The translations under genes and the position numbers were made by a program. Below, piece after piece: positions 23,708 to 36,583 of a DNA stretch of 64,000 nucleotides; the stretch's first letter is position 1; every line of letters starts with the position of its first letter. Source of the stretch: Pictodentalium vernedei (taxonomy: Eukaryota; Mollusca; Scaphopoda; Dentaliida; Dentaliidae); NCBI GenBank assembly GCA_031216915.1, contig CM062290.1, forward strand, positions 383,700,718 to 383,764,717, read 5' to 3'. The notes below the pieces were generated by a model. The model ran no database searches, was not told the origin of the DNA, and worked only from the letters and a program-made list of their open reading frames with translations.

Positions 23708-23959
23708 TTAACCCTTTACCCAACGCAGACGATATCAAAATTTATTATTTTAAATATTATTTTTTTAATTTTTTCCAAAACTTTCAACAAAACCATATCA
23801 TGTGACCCCCCTCATTGGAACGATCTCAAGGAGTTCGTTCCAAAGAGGGGTCACATGATATGGTTTTGTTGAATTTTTTGGAAAAAATAATATTTTTTCG
23901 GCTGCTGAATTTGTATATTACATGGGCGGATGTGGCCGATTCGTTGGGTAAAGGGTTAA
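23708..23959. repeat. MITE1, complete palindrome
   Basis: It starts TTAACCCTTTACCCAACG and ends CGTTGGGTAAAGGGTTAA. The inner arms CCATATCATGTGACCCC and GGGGTCACATGATATGG surround a short spacer. The two outer arms differ (one with AGACGATATC, one with GGCCGATTCG), so the element has an orientation; this copy is reversed relative to the other MITE1 copies. Confidence 0.85.
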
Positions 23960-25421
23960 ACATCAACAAAAAAGATCAACAAGCACCAGTTGAAAAAGGA
24001 CTGGAAAACTTAAACAGTCCTGTACAATGAGGTACATTACTTCTCATTAGGCTACACAAAAGTAGATCTTCTGTTTCTCGGGCCATTATTTGTAAAATTG
24101 CATGCGGGCGAGCGTTTTTTTATTTTATTTTTTATTTCAGTAATTACTTCTTTGCCATCAAAAGTTCGTGTTCTTGGTTCAAGTTTAGTCCTCATAATCT
24201 ACAGAATAGCATGGGTGGTAGTGTATTTCATCCCTTGAGTGCAAGAAGGCTTTGCAATGCTAAAGCATTGCAAAGCCTTCTTGCACTCAAGGGATAAATT
24301 CATAAATTTTTTTAACTTGGGTAAAATATCAGACATAAACCATTTAAATTTTTTTTTTTTTTAAGATTAAATTGGTTATAAAAAGAGAGCATGCAGCAGC
24401 CAAAAGGACCATGCGGGAGGGCCTGAGAAGCAGATTTTTTATTTTTTTAGGCCTTATGCAGAAAAGTATGTAAGAGCATCAACTACTGCTTGTTAACATG
24501 CCACCCAGCTGTATTATCATAGGATATTCAGTGGACCCAATGATGTGCAATCAAAATATTATTAGTTGACACATGATAGACTGTTCAAACTGATTTAGGA
24601 ATTATGAAGACAAGATAAAAAGATTGAGCAGGATCAGTCACTGATAATCTTGTGGGATTTTTTTTCTCACTTGGCAAAGGCTGTTGTTACAATGGTGCAA
24701 TAAACAAAGCCTTGAACAGTAGAACAGTAGTTGACCATCATAGGCCAGTGACTCCCATTGATATAAAAGTGTTTGAGATCATTATACATGTAAAAATCTT
24801 CATGCTTTCCAACCAATACTGTCATGTAGGCTAATGTGAATCATCGTCCAAGGATAGGAACTCCATATTTAGGGGGTGCACATCAATTAGCATAACATTT
24901 AGTGAAATTTGGGTGGTGGTTTCCCAGACACTGGTGTTGTAACACTCAAGACCCTCACTCTGCAATAGCTTTTCATAACAGTTGATCTGCCCATATATCA
25001 CTCTTTGGCATTTTATATGACTTTCAGCATACTTTCCATAGAAATTGCGTCAAATTTCTGACCAACATTGGTATTTAACATGAGTTTGTGATGATGCAGC
25101 AGATAATCAGATAAACATGATTTTCAGCCAAGTAGATGATCCAAGTAAGTTAGCTGGGCCACCATAGAAATTTGTTTATAAGAACAGACCTTCTCCTTCT
25201 CTCACAGGGGATGAAACACTTTTACAGAGATCAATGAGTTGATCATTGTCTATTTATAAAAACAAGCATCCCCCTCCCCTCCCCCCCACCCCACCCCCCA
25301 AGAGACAACGGTTGAGATACTATTCTATATGTGACCAATGTGCATTCCAGCAATCCAGTCATATAGAGATTACAATAATATGGAGCATGAATTTTAAATT
25401 TGTATTCCTTTCTAATTTCAG
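23960..25421. other. VLCAD intron remainder, no gene seen
   Basis: It contains a perfect palindrome at 24230-24295 and a C-rich stretch near 25269-25301, otherwise AT-rich sequence. No exon or RNA gene was found. Confidence 0.5.
24230..24295. repeat. Perfect inverted repeat, 31-bp arms
   Basis: The left arm starts ATCCCTTGAGTGCAAGAAGG, the loop is TAAA, and the right arm is an exact complement ending AAGGGAT. It could be a small foldback MITE. No second clean copy was found, although a weakly similar stretch lies near 48960-49025. Confidence 0.8.
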
Positions 25422-25519
25422 TATGCTGGTGGTCATTTGAGGGAGCTGCAGAAGGCAGTGAAAAACCCTATGGGTAACCTAGGTACAATATTTGAAGCAG
25501 GAACCAAACGAGCTAAGAG
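25422..25519 (+). CDS. ACADVL: VLCAD-like acyl-CoA dehydrogenase, exon
   Basis: Follows the previous exon in frame. It begins after TTTCAG, encodes YAGGHLRELQKAVKNPMGN and then LGTIFEAGTKRAK, and ends AG before GTTGGT, leaving two bases of a split codon. KNPMGN corresponds to the KNPFGN-type word at this place in VLCAD, in the linker that leads from the catalytic core to the C-terminal membrane-associating domain. The GTTGGT donor is weaker than usual, but the next exon at 35864 supplies exactly the missing base. The intervening intron is 10.3 kb because element G lies in it. Confidence 0.82.
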
Positions 25520-26692
25520 GTTGGTGGTCGATATATTCCATACATTACAAATATATAATTTTCTTTAATGATATCTGATTTGCTTTCATAAATTAATCGA
25601 GATGAATATTTTTATACTAGTAATCAATGGCCCAGACCAGCTCGTGCAAACTCGATATTATCAAGTTTGAAACACAAATTTTGAACACCCCAATCCCCAA
25701 AATTTGCATGCAATACCGAAAAAATTAAAAGTCCCATCTGGCCCTCCATACTTTTACCATCTGCGCATGTTGCAGTAGTCAGGAAGAGACCGGAATTGGT
25801 GCCAACATCATTCTTTGTTTGGCCCAAAAGTCAGTAACAATTATCTGACATCTGTGCTTTAAAATCTCCATTTTTGAGGATGCCAGACACAAATCAATGA
25901 AAGAATTGGTGGATCCAAGGCTGTAAATGGATGATGGAAGGGAACAACGGTGGTTTCAAACGTTCAGGGTTGTAACTTTATAAAAATTATTTCAAGTTTC
26001 CCAATTTCTGGACATGCGCCTGACGTCATCATTCTTGCTAATGATTAATCCACTGTTTGTTAAGTGTTTCTTCCCTATCCTTCCTTGAAACCCTCTGTTA
26101 AACTCCTAAGCTTTTTGGCTATTTTATATTGAAATTTTTTTATTAAATTTCTTGAGAGTTTAACGTGTATTACAGAATGTTTATTCTGTTTAACCCCATG
26201 GTTACGTCCTCACCCTAGGAGTGTTAGGTCATTTTGGCCTTGCATCTTCTATCCGATGTATTGTTTTTTCTTCGTATGAAGATCTAGCTTTGCATCTGGT
26301 AGCATTTAAATCAGTTACTGACTTTGTGCCTTTTTGTGTACCTGATGTCTTGTTTCCTGTTTTTTCCTTTGATGTTGTTTACATTAGCAACGTCCTCAAA
26401 TATATGTAGTATTTAATTTTATGTTACTGTAGGATTACTGTAGGATACATAGATTATGATTCTGGTAGTGTAGCTCAAAAAATTTGCATTTTGTCCACAC
26501 TTAGGCTCTGTCGGATGCTCTTGGGCTCATCATGTTCCCTTGGGGAACTTAGGCATTTTTTCAAAATTTTTTCGAACATATTTTCGAAAATTTTTCGAAT
26601 TTAATTTTGATTGCTATTTTTCATGTATCTTTATCATATATTTATTGTGGAGTTTGTAGGAGTGCTATTGACTTTGTATTTTGATTGTAATT

Positions 26693-28188
26693 ATGAAAGC
26701 TTTCTGCTCTAAATGCAAGGCGAGGAAGTCGACCTCGGATTTACATGCTTGTTGCCTTGCCTGTAGTCAATGCATGCCTGCAGATTCTTGTCCTACATGT
26801 GTATATTGGGGTGAAAAACATTGGAGATGGGTGTTGCGGTATGTTGTTGGCAGTGAGATTCCTATGCCAGAACTCTCACCGCAAGATAATTCGAGGATCA
26901 AGATCAAATGTTGTTTTGAGAAACTTGCATAAGCCGGAGCATATGTCCACATCCGCCGCTCGGGATGCACTATCTAGACTGCAGCCGGGGTCGGGTACAG
27001 TCACGGCTTCCTCTGCTACGTTACAAATGCACACACGACCGCATGCTAGCTACCTGACTTTGGATATCCAGCCAACTGCTCGAAGACGGAGCCAGTCTTC
27101 ACCTGTGAAGTCGGACAATCCGGTAGCTAGCAATCCGAGGCTTCGATCATCGGGACGTTCAGAGAAGAGATCTCTATCCGGATCTTTGTCCCAGGAGCAG
27201 CAAGCGGCTAATACAGAAGACTGCTGCTCCTCAAGCCTCGGTAATGGACTTGCTCTTGCAGATTGTGCAGCTAATCGCAGCAAGTGCAAGAGCAGCCTTC
27301 TGCAGACTCCGGTGGTGAGCTGTCAGATGGTGCTGGGTCGGTCCAGTCATCTGCACACACATATGCGATGGACTGAACGTCACAGCTGAATCAGTTGGAT
27401 GGTGAAAGGGACAAGGAAGAAGATTACCCTTCCCTTTCGGAATAGCACATGGTAGCTATGAATTTTTATTCTCAGTACTATCCTGACTTTGTTCCACCTG
27501 ATCAGCAAGCTGCGACTACCAGAGAGAAACCGCTGTCGTCTCTGGACGCAGATTTCAGGTGGAGGAAAGAGCATGTTCTTTCCTTCCCGAAACAGTCTTG
27601 ACAAATGTCGGAGGCATTCGGCCATGTTAACGACACTGTATTCAAGCTCTCTAGTGCTAAGAGGAAAGGCGGTTTCTTATCGACATCTTCAATAAATATA
27701 CCGTTCCTTGGACCCCGTTCATTTAAAACGATTGGAGATGTCCAGATAGCTCCTCTGTGTTTAGATGTGCAGGCCGGGGTTTTAGATATGTCCCTACCTG
27801 CATCATTCACTATATGCTCGGAAGTGATGGAATGTGCTATTTCATCCAATAGAGCGAATCTGGACGCGATGTCCTACACAGATCACCTCACCAGAGCTAT
27901 GGCACAACGTCTTAATGGGAAGGAATTTGAGGATGTTTGTTCCTCGCTTTGAGTTCTTTCCAGGGCAGTCATGTATGCGATATTCAACTGACAGTGGCAA
28001 ATTTGGAGTTGATCAGACTTGATGCTGTCCTAGCATCATTATCACTTATAGATGACAAGGTGAAAAGCTCTCTCCGACTCGCTCCAGTCTCTGGATATAC
28101 TCTATTTGACGGCAAGCTTTCGTTAGTCTATGAACAGGCTACAAAGAAAGCTTCTAGTGCACTGTTACTGAAGTCTACATCTCAATAA
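26693..28188 (+). pseudogene. gag-like gene of element G, broken
   Basis: ATG at 26693 starts MKAFCSKCKARKSTSDL, then CLACSQC, then CPTCVYWGEKHWRW, the best-preserved family-2 version of the N-terminal cysteine cluster. A frameshift follows near 26850. Later blocks match M gag in changing frames: SAARDALSRLQP near 26950, the SDGERD region near 27400, and the last block 27937-28188 with LELIRLDAVLASLSL. The RG-rich tail is short and disrupted. Several stops make it non-functional. Confidence 0.8.
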
Positions 28189-28399
28189 CATGCTTCAGCA
28201 GACCGGTGTAAGCGAGGCCGTTCCACTTCAAAGTCAACTAAAGGGAACTCCTCACGAGGGTACAAAACCCTCTTATACTCACTCTGGAGATCATCAGTAT
28301 AGCAACTCGGGAAAGGGGTTCAGGTCTTATCCAGACTATATGTCAGATGCCCCTTTGCGGGGAGGAATGTAGTTTCTCCTCCTGTAAGTCTTGTAAGTC

Positions 28400-28930
28400 G
28401 TACAGGTGATGGACAAGACCTCTATTGCTTACCAGTTGGCGGAAGGTTATCAAACTTCTCGAGAAACTGGATAGAAGTCACCAAAAATCAGTGGGTGAAA
28501 AGTGTAGTCTCGGAAGGCCTATGGCTATCATTCCAAACAAAAACCTCCACTTACAAGATGTCCGCATTGGACAAATCTTCTGGCAGATCCTTTCAAAAGA
28601 GACTGTCTCTCCTAATGGAGGTACAGGCTCTCTTATTGAAGGAAGCAATAGAGGTCGTCGAGAATAGACTTCTGTTGCTTTCCATTTAGCGGAAGGTTAT
28701 CAGCCTTGCAGAAAAGTGGATGAAAATTGCGGAAGATCAGTGGATAAGGGTGGAGTCTCGGCAGGTCTGCTGCTATCAGTCCAAGCAAAGCTCCACTTAC
28801 AAGAAGTATGTGTTGGACAAATCCAAGAGAGCCTCTCCTTGCGGAGGTACAGACTCTCCTATTGAAGAAAAGCAACAGAGGTTGTCGAAATATTCTCCAA
28901 GTTTTTTCGAGTCACCTGTTTCTCATCCCA
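28400..28930 (+). pseudogene. RT N-terminal remnant of element G, internally duplicated
   Basis: After the conserved word AGGTGATGG (28404-28412) the RT frame reads GDGQDLYCLPVGGRLSNF, aligned with GDGLNLYRVPVGGRLSSF of M. About 230 bases later the same block recurs in degenerate form (from about 28680, RKVISLAEKW), so this part is tandemly duplicated. Similarity to RT fades out near 28930, before the catalytic motifs. Confidence 0.7.
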
Positions 28931-31700
28931 AAGCCGGACGGATAGTGCATATATAGGCCGAGTCAGCTGTCTTGTTTGGAATAGAGCCGTAAGAGGCTCT
29001 CGGTTTTGTATTCCTTGGCATCAAGACATTTAATGCCATTGTGGATGCCATAGTAGCCTTATGTACTGTTACAGCGGTCTTTTCTTATAATTAGTGGCTA
29101 GTGTTGTAAGTCCTCATTCAGTGAGCTTTCAAAGGCTGCAAGTGACACAGATATGTCTTCATGTAGACGAAGACTCATAACTGCGTAGCTACCTTGAGAT
29201 TACTGTCCCTTTGGGAATTACGGCTGTTAGAATAGCGGCTCGTCATTCCCTATCTTGCACGACGATGGTTGTAAGTCTCCATTTAGTGAGCTTTCAAGGT
29301 CGCTAGTTACACCAAGATATCTGTCTTCACGGAGAGAGAGAGACTTCTAAGCTACGTTGGCTAGGCTCTGACCGCTGTCTTTGGGAATAAAACCAATAAA
29401 GATAAGAGTGCTTTTCGGTTTGTTTTCCTAGGTGTCATAAACTTGAGTCTTATTGTTTTCACCATAGTAGCCGAGCTAGAATCATGAGCGATGTTTTTTC
29501 AGTATCATGCAGTGACATAACTGAATTTATTATCTCTTGGGACTACTGTCTCTTTGGGAATTTAGAGCTGTTAAAATAGCGGCTCTTCATTCTCTACCTT
29601 GCGCGATGAGAGTTGTAAGTCTCCATTCAGTGAGTCTTCAAGGTCGCAACTTACACCGATATATCTGTCTTCATGGAGATGAAAACTTATAAGCTATGGC
29701 TAGCATTGTAAGTCTCCTTAGTGAGGTTCTAAGACCGCAGATATCAGGCTTTTATTGTCTTCACATATAGGAAGAACTTTAGCTACTTCAGCTAGGCGGA
29801 GTTTGTTGTCCTATCGGACATGATACCATCTGTTAGAGGAGGTTATTCTCTTCCTACCAGTATGGTTTGGTGTTAGTTAAATGAGGCGATAATCTCTATC
29901 TATTGATGACGTGATATTTACCTAGTGTGATTATGTCTATATTGTGTATTATTTGTTCATTACGTCCCTCTCCGTCCTTAGTGGCATTATGGAGTCGGTC
30001 AGACGTGAGGGAGCCCAGCAGATCCTATACTATTTGATAAATAACACGAGCGATTCAAGTAATGTGGAAGGGAGGTTCGATAGGAATTATTCGTCGAAAC
30101 CCCCCCCCCCCCCCACCTTCCCCCCCCCCCCCCACCACCAATGTGTTAAAAGGCGATTACAGGGCAGGACATAGTTTTCTACCCATAAGCCTTGTATGCA
30201 TTCAAGTATATGCATGCCTTTCATGGCTCCTCGATTGGCGGCTGGATCATGTTCTAACGGCGACCTCATGGGCACATCCACTTTTTAGTTGGTTTGTTTC
30301 CTGTGGTTGTTCGTTTATAAGTCATATACGAGCATATGATTCCTTATCAATAAAATTGCTAGCCTTCATGTACCTGTGTGGCTGACATGTCGGTTATCTG
30401 GGCAACATTCTCCAATGTGGCAATTAGTCCACTCTGAAAAGTTTCGCTCAGAGTGGTCTGGCCTTTTCTTACGATGTATGAGTTTATTACTCAGTTAACT
30501 GCATATTAACGTTGTATTATTCATTCAGTTTCCTGGTTATACTTTTATCACTTGTCTACTGTGGATACAGGCTGTATTCAGATGAGTACATGAGGGATTT
30601 CATTGCTTGCGTGCATAATTTGTGTATTATTAGGCAGAGGCATTATTGTACAGATTATATAAATTCTTGCTTGCTTATAGAGCTCATGAGAATTTTGAGG
30701 CTATTTGGATCAGTTATGGAACTGCCAGTAGGCCGTCTATGCATACTTACTTAATTTTTGGCATCATTTTTTGGAGTTGTATATCCTTTCTCCAAACAGT
30801 CATTGGTTATTACGGACCTAGGAAACAATGAATTATTTTGGGGATGGTCCATGACGAGTCTGTTAATTATAGCTTGTTCCATGTTGTAATCCAGGTTTTC
30901 TTTGAGATACAGTACACATTCTTGTATATTCACACGGTTCATTTGGAGTTTTATTAATGGAATTAATTGTACACCTGAACGGGGTCGCCTGTTGGTTGCC
31001 TTAGAAGTGTGTTTGCTCTTAAGATACTTCCCATGAGGATTCAATTGGACAAGTGTATGGTTGTACACATTATATCTCCAGTTTTCGACCTATCGACATA
31101 TTCCAACTCCGGTATATGTTAGAAGCATGCGCTGTTAATTACCGGGATCGCCACGATAGCCTTAGCTTCTGAATAATAATAATAACTGGGTGCCTGTTGG
31201 GCGAATATAAATTGATTATTTGGTACCGCTTTTTACTGATTCCAGAGTGCTCCCCTCTTTGTTTTGAAGAATATTCCTTCAAAAAAAGGTGGGGGGATTT
31301 TTCTTCATCTCCTCCAGCTTGATAAGTGTGTAAATATGAGTGAAGCTGTTTTGTCTGTACATTATTACTGATCCTAGATACAGCTTGTTTATTATTCATA
31401 TGTGGCGTATGTTTGTTGGGGTTAGTCTCTCATTCTCGAATATGCCAATCCTAATTTAAGGGGCTTAGTCCAGACTAGCCTTAAATATTTACACCCAGTT
31501 AGCATATTCTTCATGCTAAGATTACTAAGATTACGGAATTACTTGAATATGGCTCCTTATTTATGATATGCCTTCACTATTATTGTATAGAGAGACATAC
31601 ATGTAATTCCTTTTAAATTTAATTTCCTTTCTCCTTGGAATGCAGTCTTATGAGCTATATTTGGTCTGCTAATTCTTAAGTCCTAGGCCCTCCACTTTTT
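28931..31700 (+). other. Unidentified interior of element G
   Basis: There is no long open frame and no similarity to other DIRS genes. From ~29100 to 29800 short blocks recur (TTGTAAGTCTCCATTCAGTG near 29270 and 29610 with variants near 29110 and 29710), so part is a degenerate tandem repeat. A double C-run (30098-30114 and 30120-30134) lies in the middle. The final part contains only AT-rich sequence before the internal complementary region. The origin is unknown. Confidence 0.6.
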
Positions 31701-31709
31701 TACGATTTG

Positions 31710-31796
31710 GCTAGTCTGGGCCATGGGTTATTAGTATAAAAATATGATAAATTTAAAGTAATTTGTTTATTTTTTATACTTACCAATGGCCCAGAC
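31710..31796 (+). repeat. Internal complementary region of element G
   Basis: Reverse complement of the G left end (ACTAATAACC type, to TATAAAAATA) joined to that of the right end (TGATAAATTTAAAG onward to GGCCCAGAC). Confidence 0.85.
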
Positions 31797-32091
31797 AGGG
31801 ATGGACCTCCCATGAGTGGGCACTCATACCTCCCCGCTGAGTTATTAGTACGCTCATCTACAAAGAATGATATTGGCGCTAATTCTGGTCTCTTACTGAC
31901 AACTGCGCACGCACAGATGGTAAAAGTATGGAGGGCCAGACAGGACTTTTAATTTTTGGTATTTTATGCAAATTGTGGGGATTGGGGCGGTTCAAAATAT
32001 GTGTTTGGCCCTTGATAATATCGAGTTTGCACCAGCTTGTCTGGGCCATTGGTAAGTATAAAAAATATACAAATTACTTTAAATTTATCAT

Positions 32092-32719
32092 TTTTCATAA
32101 CTCAAATAATTTTTCCATCGTATGTATGTTTTTGCTTTGTCCTGCCCATTTGTCAAATCAAAAAGTGTTGACATGTTAAACTGAAATTGCTGCAGGTTGG
32201 CTGTTAGTTAGTACTTATGTGGATGGTTCACACCAGTTTTTCTCTCGAGCATTTGAGACTGTATATTAGCCATGGTTGAATTTTATAAAACTCTTTTGTG
32301 CACAAAAATTGATATGACTGCAATGGTATAAATGGCCAAGACCTCAATTGTGTAAGGGAACATTATACAAGCACACTCTCTAAATTAAATTTTAACAATT
32401 GAAATTAATTATCTGTCACTTTATCAGAGCATGGATGTGGAATGGATGTGTTAAGTTTTGTATGAAGTGCTGTGCAACTTAACATTCCCATCTCACACTT
32501 GCACTCAGATAAATCGGCTGATAATTTGTTTAACTTTTTATATAATACAAACTTTGGCTAGTTTTCACATACAATTTGTTTTCCATGTATAACCCTTTAA
32601 CTCTACACAAGACTTTTCTGAAAAAAAAGTTTTTCTTCAAATTTTAGGTTTCATTTTTTCAAGACATTCAGCCTTCAAACAGTCCAATAATTCCTATAAA
32701 ATCCCTTTCTTTTTTTTTT
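32092..32719. other. VLCAD intron sequence, no gene seen
   Basis: AT-rich with no exon, repeat or RNA recognised. Confidence 0.45.
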
Positions 32720-33010
32720 TTAACCCTTTACCCAATGCAAATGTCAACAAAACCATATCATGTGACCCTTCATTGGAACAAGCTCAACGATTAACCATTT
32801 ACCTAACACGAAAAGCAGACAACACTTGCAAACAAAATTCTTGAATAATTAATTTTTTTTTTTTTTTGTCTCAAAACATAGCTTAGGACCCCTCATTGGA
32901 ACGAGCTCTATGTTTTTGAGACAAAAAATGAAAAAATATTGAAAATTGAATAGTCACTTTTGTTAATAGCGCTGGCCGTTTGGATCTATATACATTGGGT
33001 AATGGGTTAA
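32720..33010. repeat. Degenerate MITE1-related pair
   Basis: Opens TTAACCCTTTACCCAATG with the core CCATATCATGTGACCC, then restarts near 32790 with a second diverged end (TTAACCATTTACCTAAC) and a palindrome around GGACCCCTCATTGGAACGAG. It closes with GGGTAATGGGTTAA. It looks like one MITE inside or next to a truncated relative. Confidence 0.65.
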
Positions 33011-33378
33011 CTCCTTGCATGCTGCTGGCAGATATTGCTGCCCGTTTCTGCATTTCTCTTGCTGTTTAAATAAGTATAATTTTTGCACATTAAATCGAAT
33101 TTTGTCCATATAAAGTGAATGTGTCTTTTGAGTTAAACATAGATGATTTGTTCATCAAATCTAGACATGGCTGCTTTCCAGCAGCCATGTCTAGCTTTGA
33201 TGTAAAATATCTTGAAAATACCCAGCGGGTTAAGAGTTGAAGCCTTTACCTTACCAAAGTTGTTGACTACAGTATCAGTGTTTCATCTGATTTTCTCAAA
33301 TATTTTAATCGCTCCATGAACTTGTTTCTTGACAACAATCAGAAAAATATCCAAATTTGAATGTCAGTTTTTAGCTCA

Positions 33379-34420
33379 CTTGAGCAAAACTCAAGGGGAT
33401 CTTTATTGATTACCTTCCAGCCCTCAGCATGAACTTTACATTATCGACCTCTCCTAAAAAACATCTGGACCAAATTGATCCATATTTGATATCAATGTTC
33501 CTAATCAATATATCAATTCACGTTTGTTCAAATCAAGTTTCCACACCCACATTGGGCCATCACAAGGAGCATAAATCTGTTTACAACCAGAAAACAATTT
33601 TCAATAAAAAGAATCTTCTCAAGAACCACCAAAAAGAATCTTTTGATATTTGGTGTACATTATTCTTAGAAGGATCATATTCAAGTTTGTTCACATCAAG
33701 TCCCTGGGTTCATGTAAGTGCAATATGAGGAAAATTCTTTTCAAACCTTCTTCAGCTGCACCAGTGGGAATCTTTTGATAGTTGGTATTTGGCATCCTAA
33801 GGGAGATTAAATTCAAGTTTGTTTAGATCCAGTCCCTGAGTTCATAAGGGAGCCCAAATGTTAACTTAATATAATATGAGGAATATTCTTTTACAATCTT
33901 CTTGAGATCCACAGATCAGAATCCTTTGATATATGGTATTCAGCATCCTCATGGGGGACAGATTTAAATTGTTAAAACTAAACCCCTTGGATCATTTTTG
34001 GACTCTTTGTGGGAACCCAAATTTTAACTTTGTTCACTATGAGTAATAATCTTTAAAAAGCTTTTTTTATCAGGTCCACCTGTCAAAAGCTTTTGGTATC
34101 TGGTATTCCTCATAATTACAGGGTCACATTCAATTTTGTTCAAGTTAAGTACCTTGATTTATATTTGCACTCCCTGTGGGAGCCTAAATTTTAACTTAGT
34201 GCAAATATGGGGAGAATTATTTAGAAATCTTTCTATTCTGATCTGCTCATTTGAATGCTTTGATATTTGTTATGCAGCATCCTTAGTGGGGTTAGATTCA
34301 GGTTTGGTCAAATCAAGTTCTTGTGTTTATACGTCTGCTCCTTATGGGAACCTGAATTTTAACTTTGTGCTCAGTATGTGTGAACGCATATTTAAACATA
34401 GAAAACAAAGGTGTTAATCA
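33379..34420. repeat. Degenerate tandem repeats in VLCAD intron
   Basis: Blocks such as GGTATTCAGCATCCTCATGG, CAAGTCCCTG and GGGAACCCAAATTTTAACTT recur roughly every 140-170 bases, about five or six times with much divergence. No coding sequence is expected; short open frames here are chance. Confidence 0.6.
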
Positions 34421-35499
34421 AGCCTGGAAATAAGCCAACTGTCATCTGCAGAATGAGGTCCCCAGAGTGTCAGTTTGGTGATGCTACCCTTCATGATGCC
34501 TCCCTCCCCAGCAGGGTAGCATCACTAAATTTTCCCTCTGTGAACCTCAATCTGAATCAAGGTCGCAGGTCTAAACAGAAAGAGGAACCCAGAGGATATA
34601 GTGGGGGATTCATGCCCACTGTATGGGATAGCATCAGGAAAATTCACACTCTGGAGACCTCTGTCGGCAAATGACACGTTGCTTATTTCCAGCTTGGTGC
34701 TAGTTGTATTTATCACTATCAGTTTGAAATGCAGCCTATAGTCTGTATTGATGAAAGGGAAATAACTGCATATTTCTTTTACCAAGTTTCAAGAGGATTC
34801 AACAGTTTCAGTTTACAAACATTCAGTTTCCAAACTCACATTTGTGCCATCCCCTTTATCAACATTCATGCAGTTCGGAAAAAACTGCAAGTAAACAACG
34901 CAATATAAACAAATTTATTTTTAGCTCTCCTGACTGAAAGTCACTGTGGACTATTGCCAACACTCGGCATCCATTGTCCATCATCAGTTAACTTTGCACC
35001 TGTCTTCTCCAGAAACCACTGCATCAAGCCCAACCAAACTTGGTATAAATTATCATTTGTGATAAAATTCCAAGTTTGTTCAACAGAAGTAGTTCAGCCA
35101 AATGGGCTGGGTGCAGTGCCCCCAAAACACACACTTTTTCAAAAAAATTTTTTTTTTGTATGCAGTTGTAGGGTGCTTGTACTTGATTTTAAAAAAATGT
35201 TTCAGTAAACCCCACAAGCTTAAAAAAAGAAAAAATTATTATGCTTAGTTTTCCCAAACTGTTCGAAACAAAGAGTTGATATTTGGTACACAGGATCCTT
35301 AGGCCCAGTAGAATTGAGTGGGCTCAAACAATCTCTATCATGTACTTCATGGGTTGCCACTTGAAGGGGTGAGGGGGAAAAGCCCATAAGTTTAAAAAAA
35401 TTCATATCTTTATGAATTTTGTACAGAATTGTTGAAAAATGATGAACTGTGAAAGGTGATTTTGTGAAGGGCGCAGTCCAGGTGTGGTAATTATGTTCA
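34421..35499. other. VLCAD intron sequence, no gene seen
   Basis: Unique-looking or old repeat sequence. A short inverted pair, GTGATGCTACCCT against AGGGTAGCATCAC, lies at 34478-34525. No exon was recognised. Confidence 0.45.
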
Positions 35500-35744
35500 T
35501 TAACCCTCAAGTGCCTAATTCTGACTTTGATTACATTTTTTGCAACAGTACAGGTGCCCCTACATGCAGTCTTTGAGTTAACTCACAAGTTACATTCTAA
35601 GCACTGTGGTAGTTGTCTTTAGGCAAGTCTTGGCTGCTTGTATAGGCAGCCAAGCTTTGCCAAAAAACAGCAGCAAAGTCACAGAAAGTCGACTGTCTGT
35701 GTGTAGCAAAAATATGTACAAACCTCGAGGCCCTTAAGGGTTAA
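35500..35744 (-). repeat. MITE2, complete
   Basis: The ends TTAACCCTCAAGTGCC and GGCCCTTAAGGGTTAA form an imperfect inverted repeat, with a central inverted pair GGCAAGTCTTGGCTGC against GCAGCCAAGC. Other copies are at 48417-48635 and, split by element M, at 36445-36583 plus 43717-43810. Confidence 0.75.
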
Positions 35745-35863
35745 AGGATTAATGGAAAAAGTACAGGAATGATCTTTTTATTGTGGGCCATTCAGCTCAA
35801 TCATGCCAGAAGTACAGGTAAACCTTTCATGCAGACATTAACAAGAAGCAAAATCAATTTCAG

Positions 35864-35936
35864 GGCGGTTGGTATGAGTTCAGGACAATCACTTGCTGAA
35901 CATGTGCACCCAGATTTATTGGCAGCTTCTCAGCAG
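35864..35936 (+). CDS. ACADVL: VLCAD-like acyl-CoA dehydrogenase, exon
   Basis: A 73-base exon between AATTTCAG and GTAAGT supplies the last base of the codon split after 25519. It encodes AVGMSSGQSLAEHVHPDL and then LAASQQ. The wording HVHPDL matches the L-V-H-P-E-L type segment of the VLCAD C-terminal domain, which is why VLCAD is preferred over other family members. Phases on both sides (2 in, 0 out) agree with the neighbouring exons. The following intron is 11.4 kb and holds element M and a ~335-bp tandem array. Confidence 0.8.
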
Positions 35937-36444
35937 GTAAGTCCAGTTTTATTTTTAACTCACGTAACTGAATGTCTGGTTGAGCTTTTCTGACCACTTG
36001 TCATCCAGCATCAGGATATACCCAAGCTGTTAGCTTGATTCCAGTCAAATATCATCTGAGGACAACATGCTTTTGTCCCCACCCAAATTTTACAATAATG
36101 TAAACCCATGGGTCAATTTGAACAAAATTTGGCATGCATTAGTTGTTGAACTTTTTGATCTCATTTTTTGCTCTTTTTCAGATAAAATTGTGTTAAGCTA
36201 TAGGTTCATTGGAGCTTGAGGTAACTTTTCAGCATCTATAGCTATATCATGACTGCAATAAAGAGCAAAATGGGAAGTTTTTCTCCTATTTTCTTTTTTT
36301 AATACTAGGTCATGTAATTACACAAACACCCACTTCATACTTGATATCTGAAATGCTCTTTGTATATCATTCTGAAACGTTTATGTCCAGTCTCTTGATA
36401 TCCAAAATTTCATTATGCTTCCATGAATTAATGCAAAGAGAACT

Positions 36445-36583
36445 TTAACCCTTAGGGCCTGGAGATTTGTATACATTTTCACTATACTTTGAAAGTCCAG
36501 TTGCTTTGCAGTTGTTTCTTGTCAAGTCTGTAAGCAGCCAAGACTTGTCTAGAAACAACTGAAATGGTACCTGGAAAACAAGA
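36445..36583 (+). repeat. MITE2, left half, interrupted by element M
   Basis: Starts TTAACCCTTAGGGCC and runs through AAGCAGCCAAGACTTG to ACCTGGAAAACAAG. The right half resumes at 43717 after element M. Joined, the two halves align along their length with the intact copy at 35500-35744 in reverse. Confidence 0.75.

Larger units (their letters stand above)
25608..32091 (+). mobile_element. DIRS-like element G (family 2), non-autonomous
   Basis: The left repeat (25608-25813), internal complementary region (31710-31796) and right repeat (31863-32091) are all present, so the ends are complete. The pre-insertion site reads GATGAAT followed by TTTTCATAAC. Inside are a broken gag (26693-28188) and the first part of the RT frame (about 28400-28930). 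Then come ~2.7 kb with no similarity to RT core, RNase H, MT or recombinase. G keeps everything at its termini but lacks the genes for reverse transcription and integration, so it would need proteins supplied by another element. Confidence 0.85.

Noticed and set aside
32720-33010. A single intact MITE
   Set aside because: Two starts and mismatched arms show a composite of degenerate MITE1 relatives.
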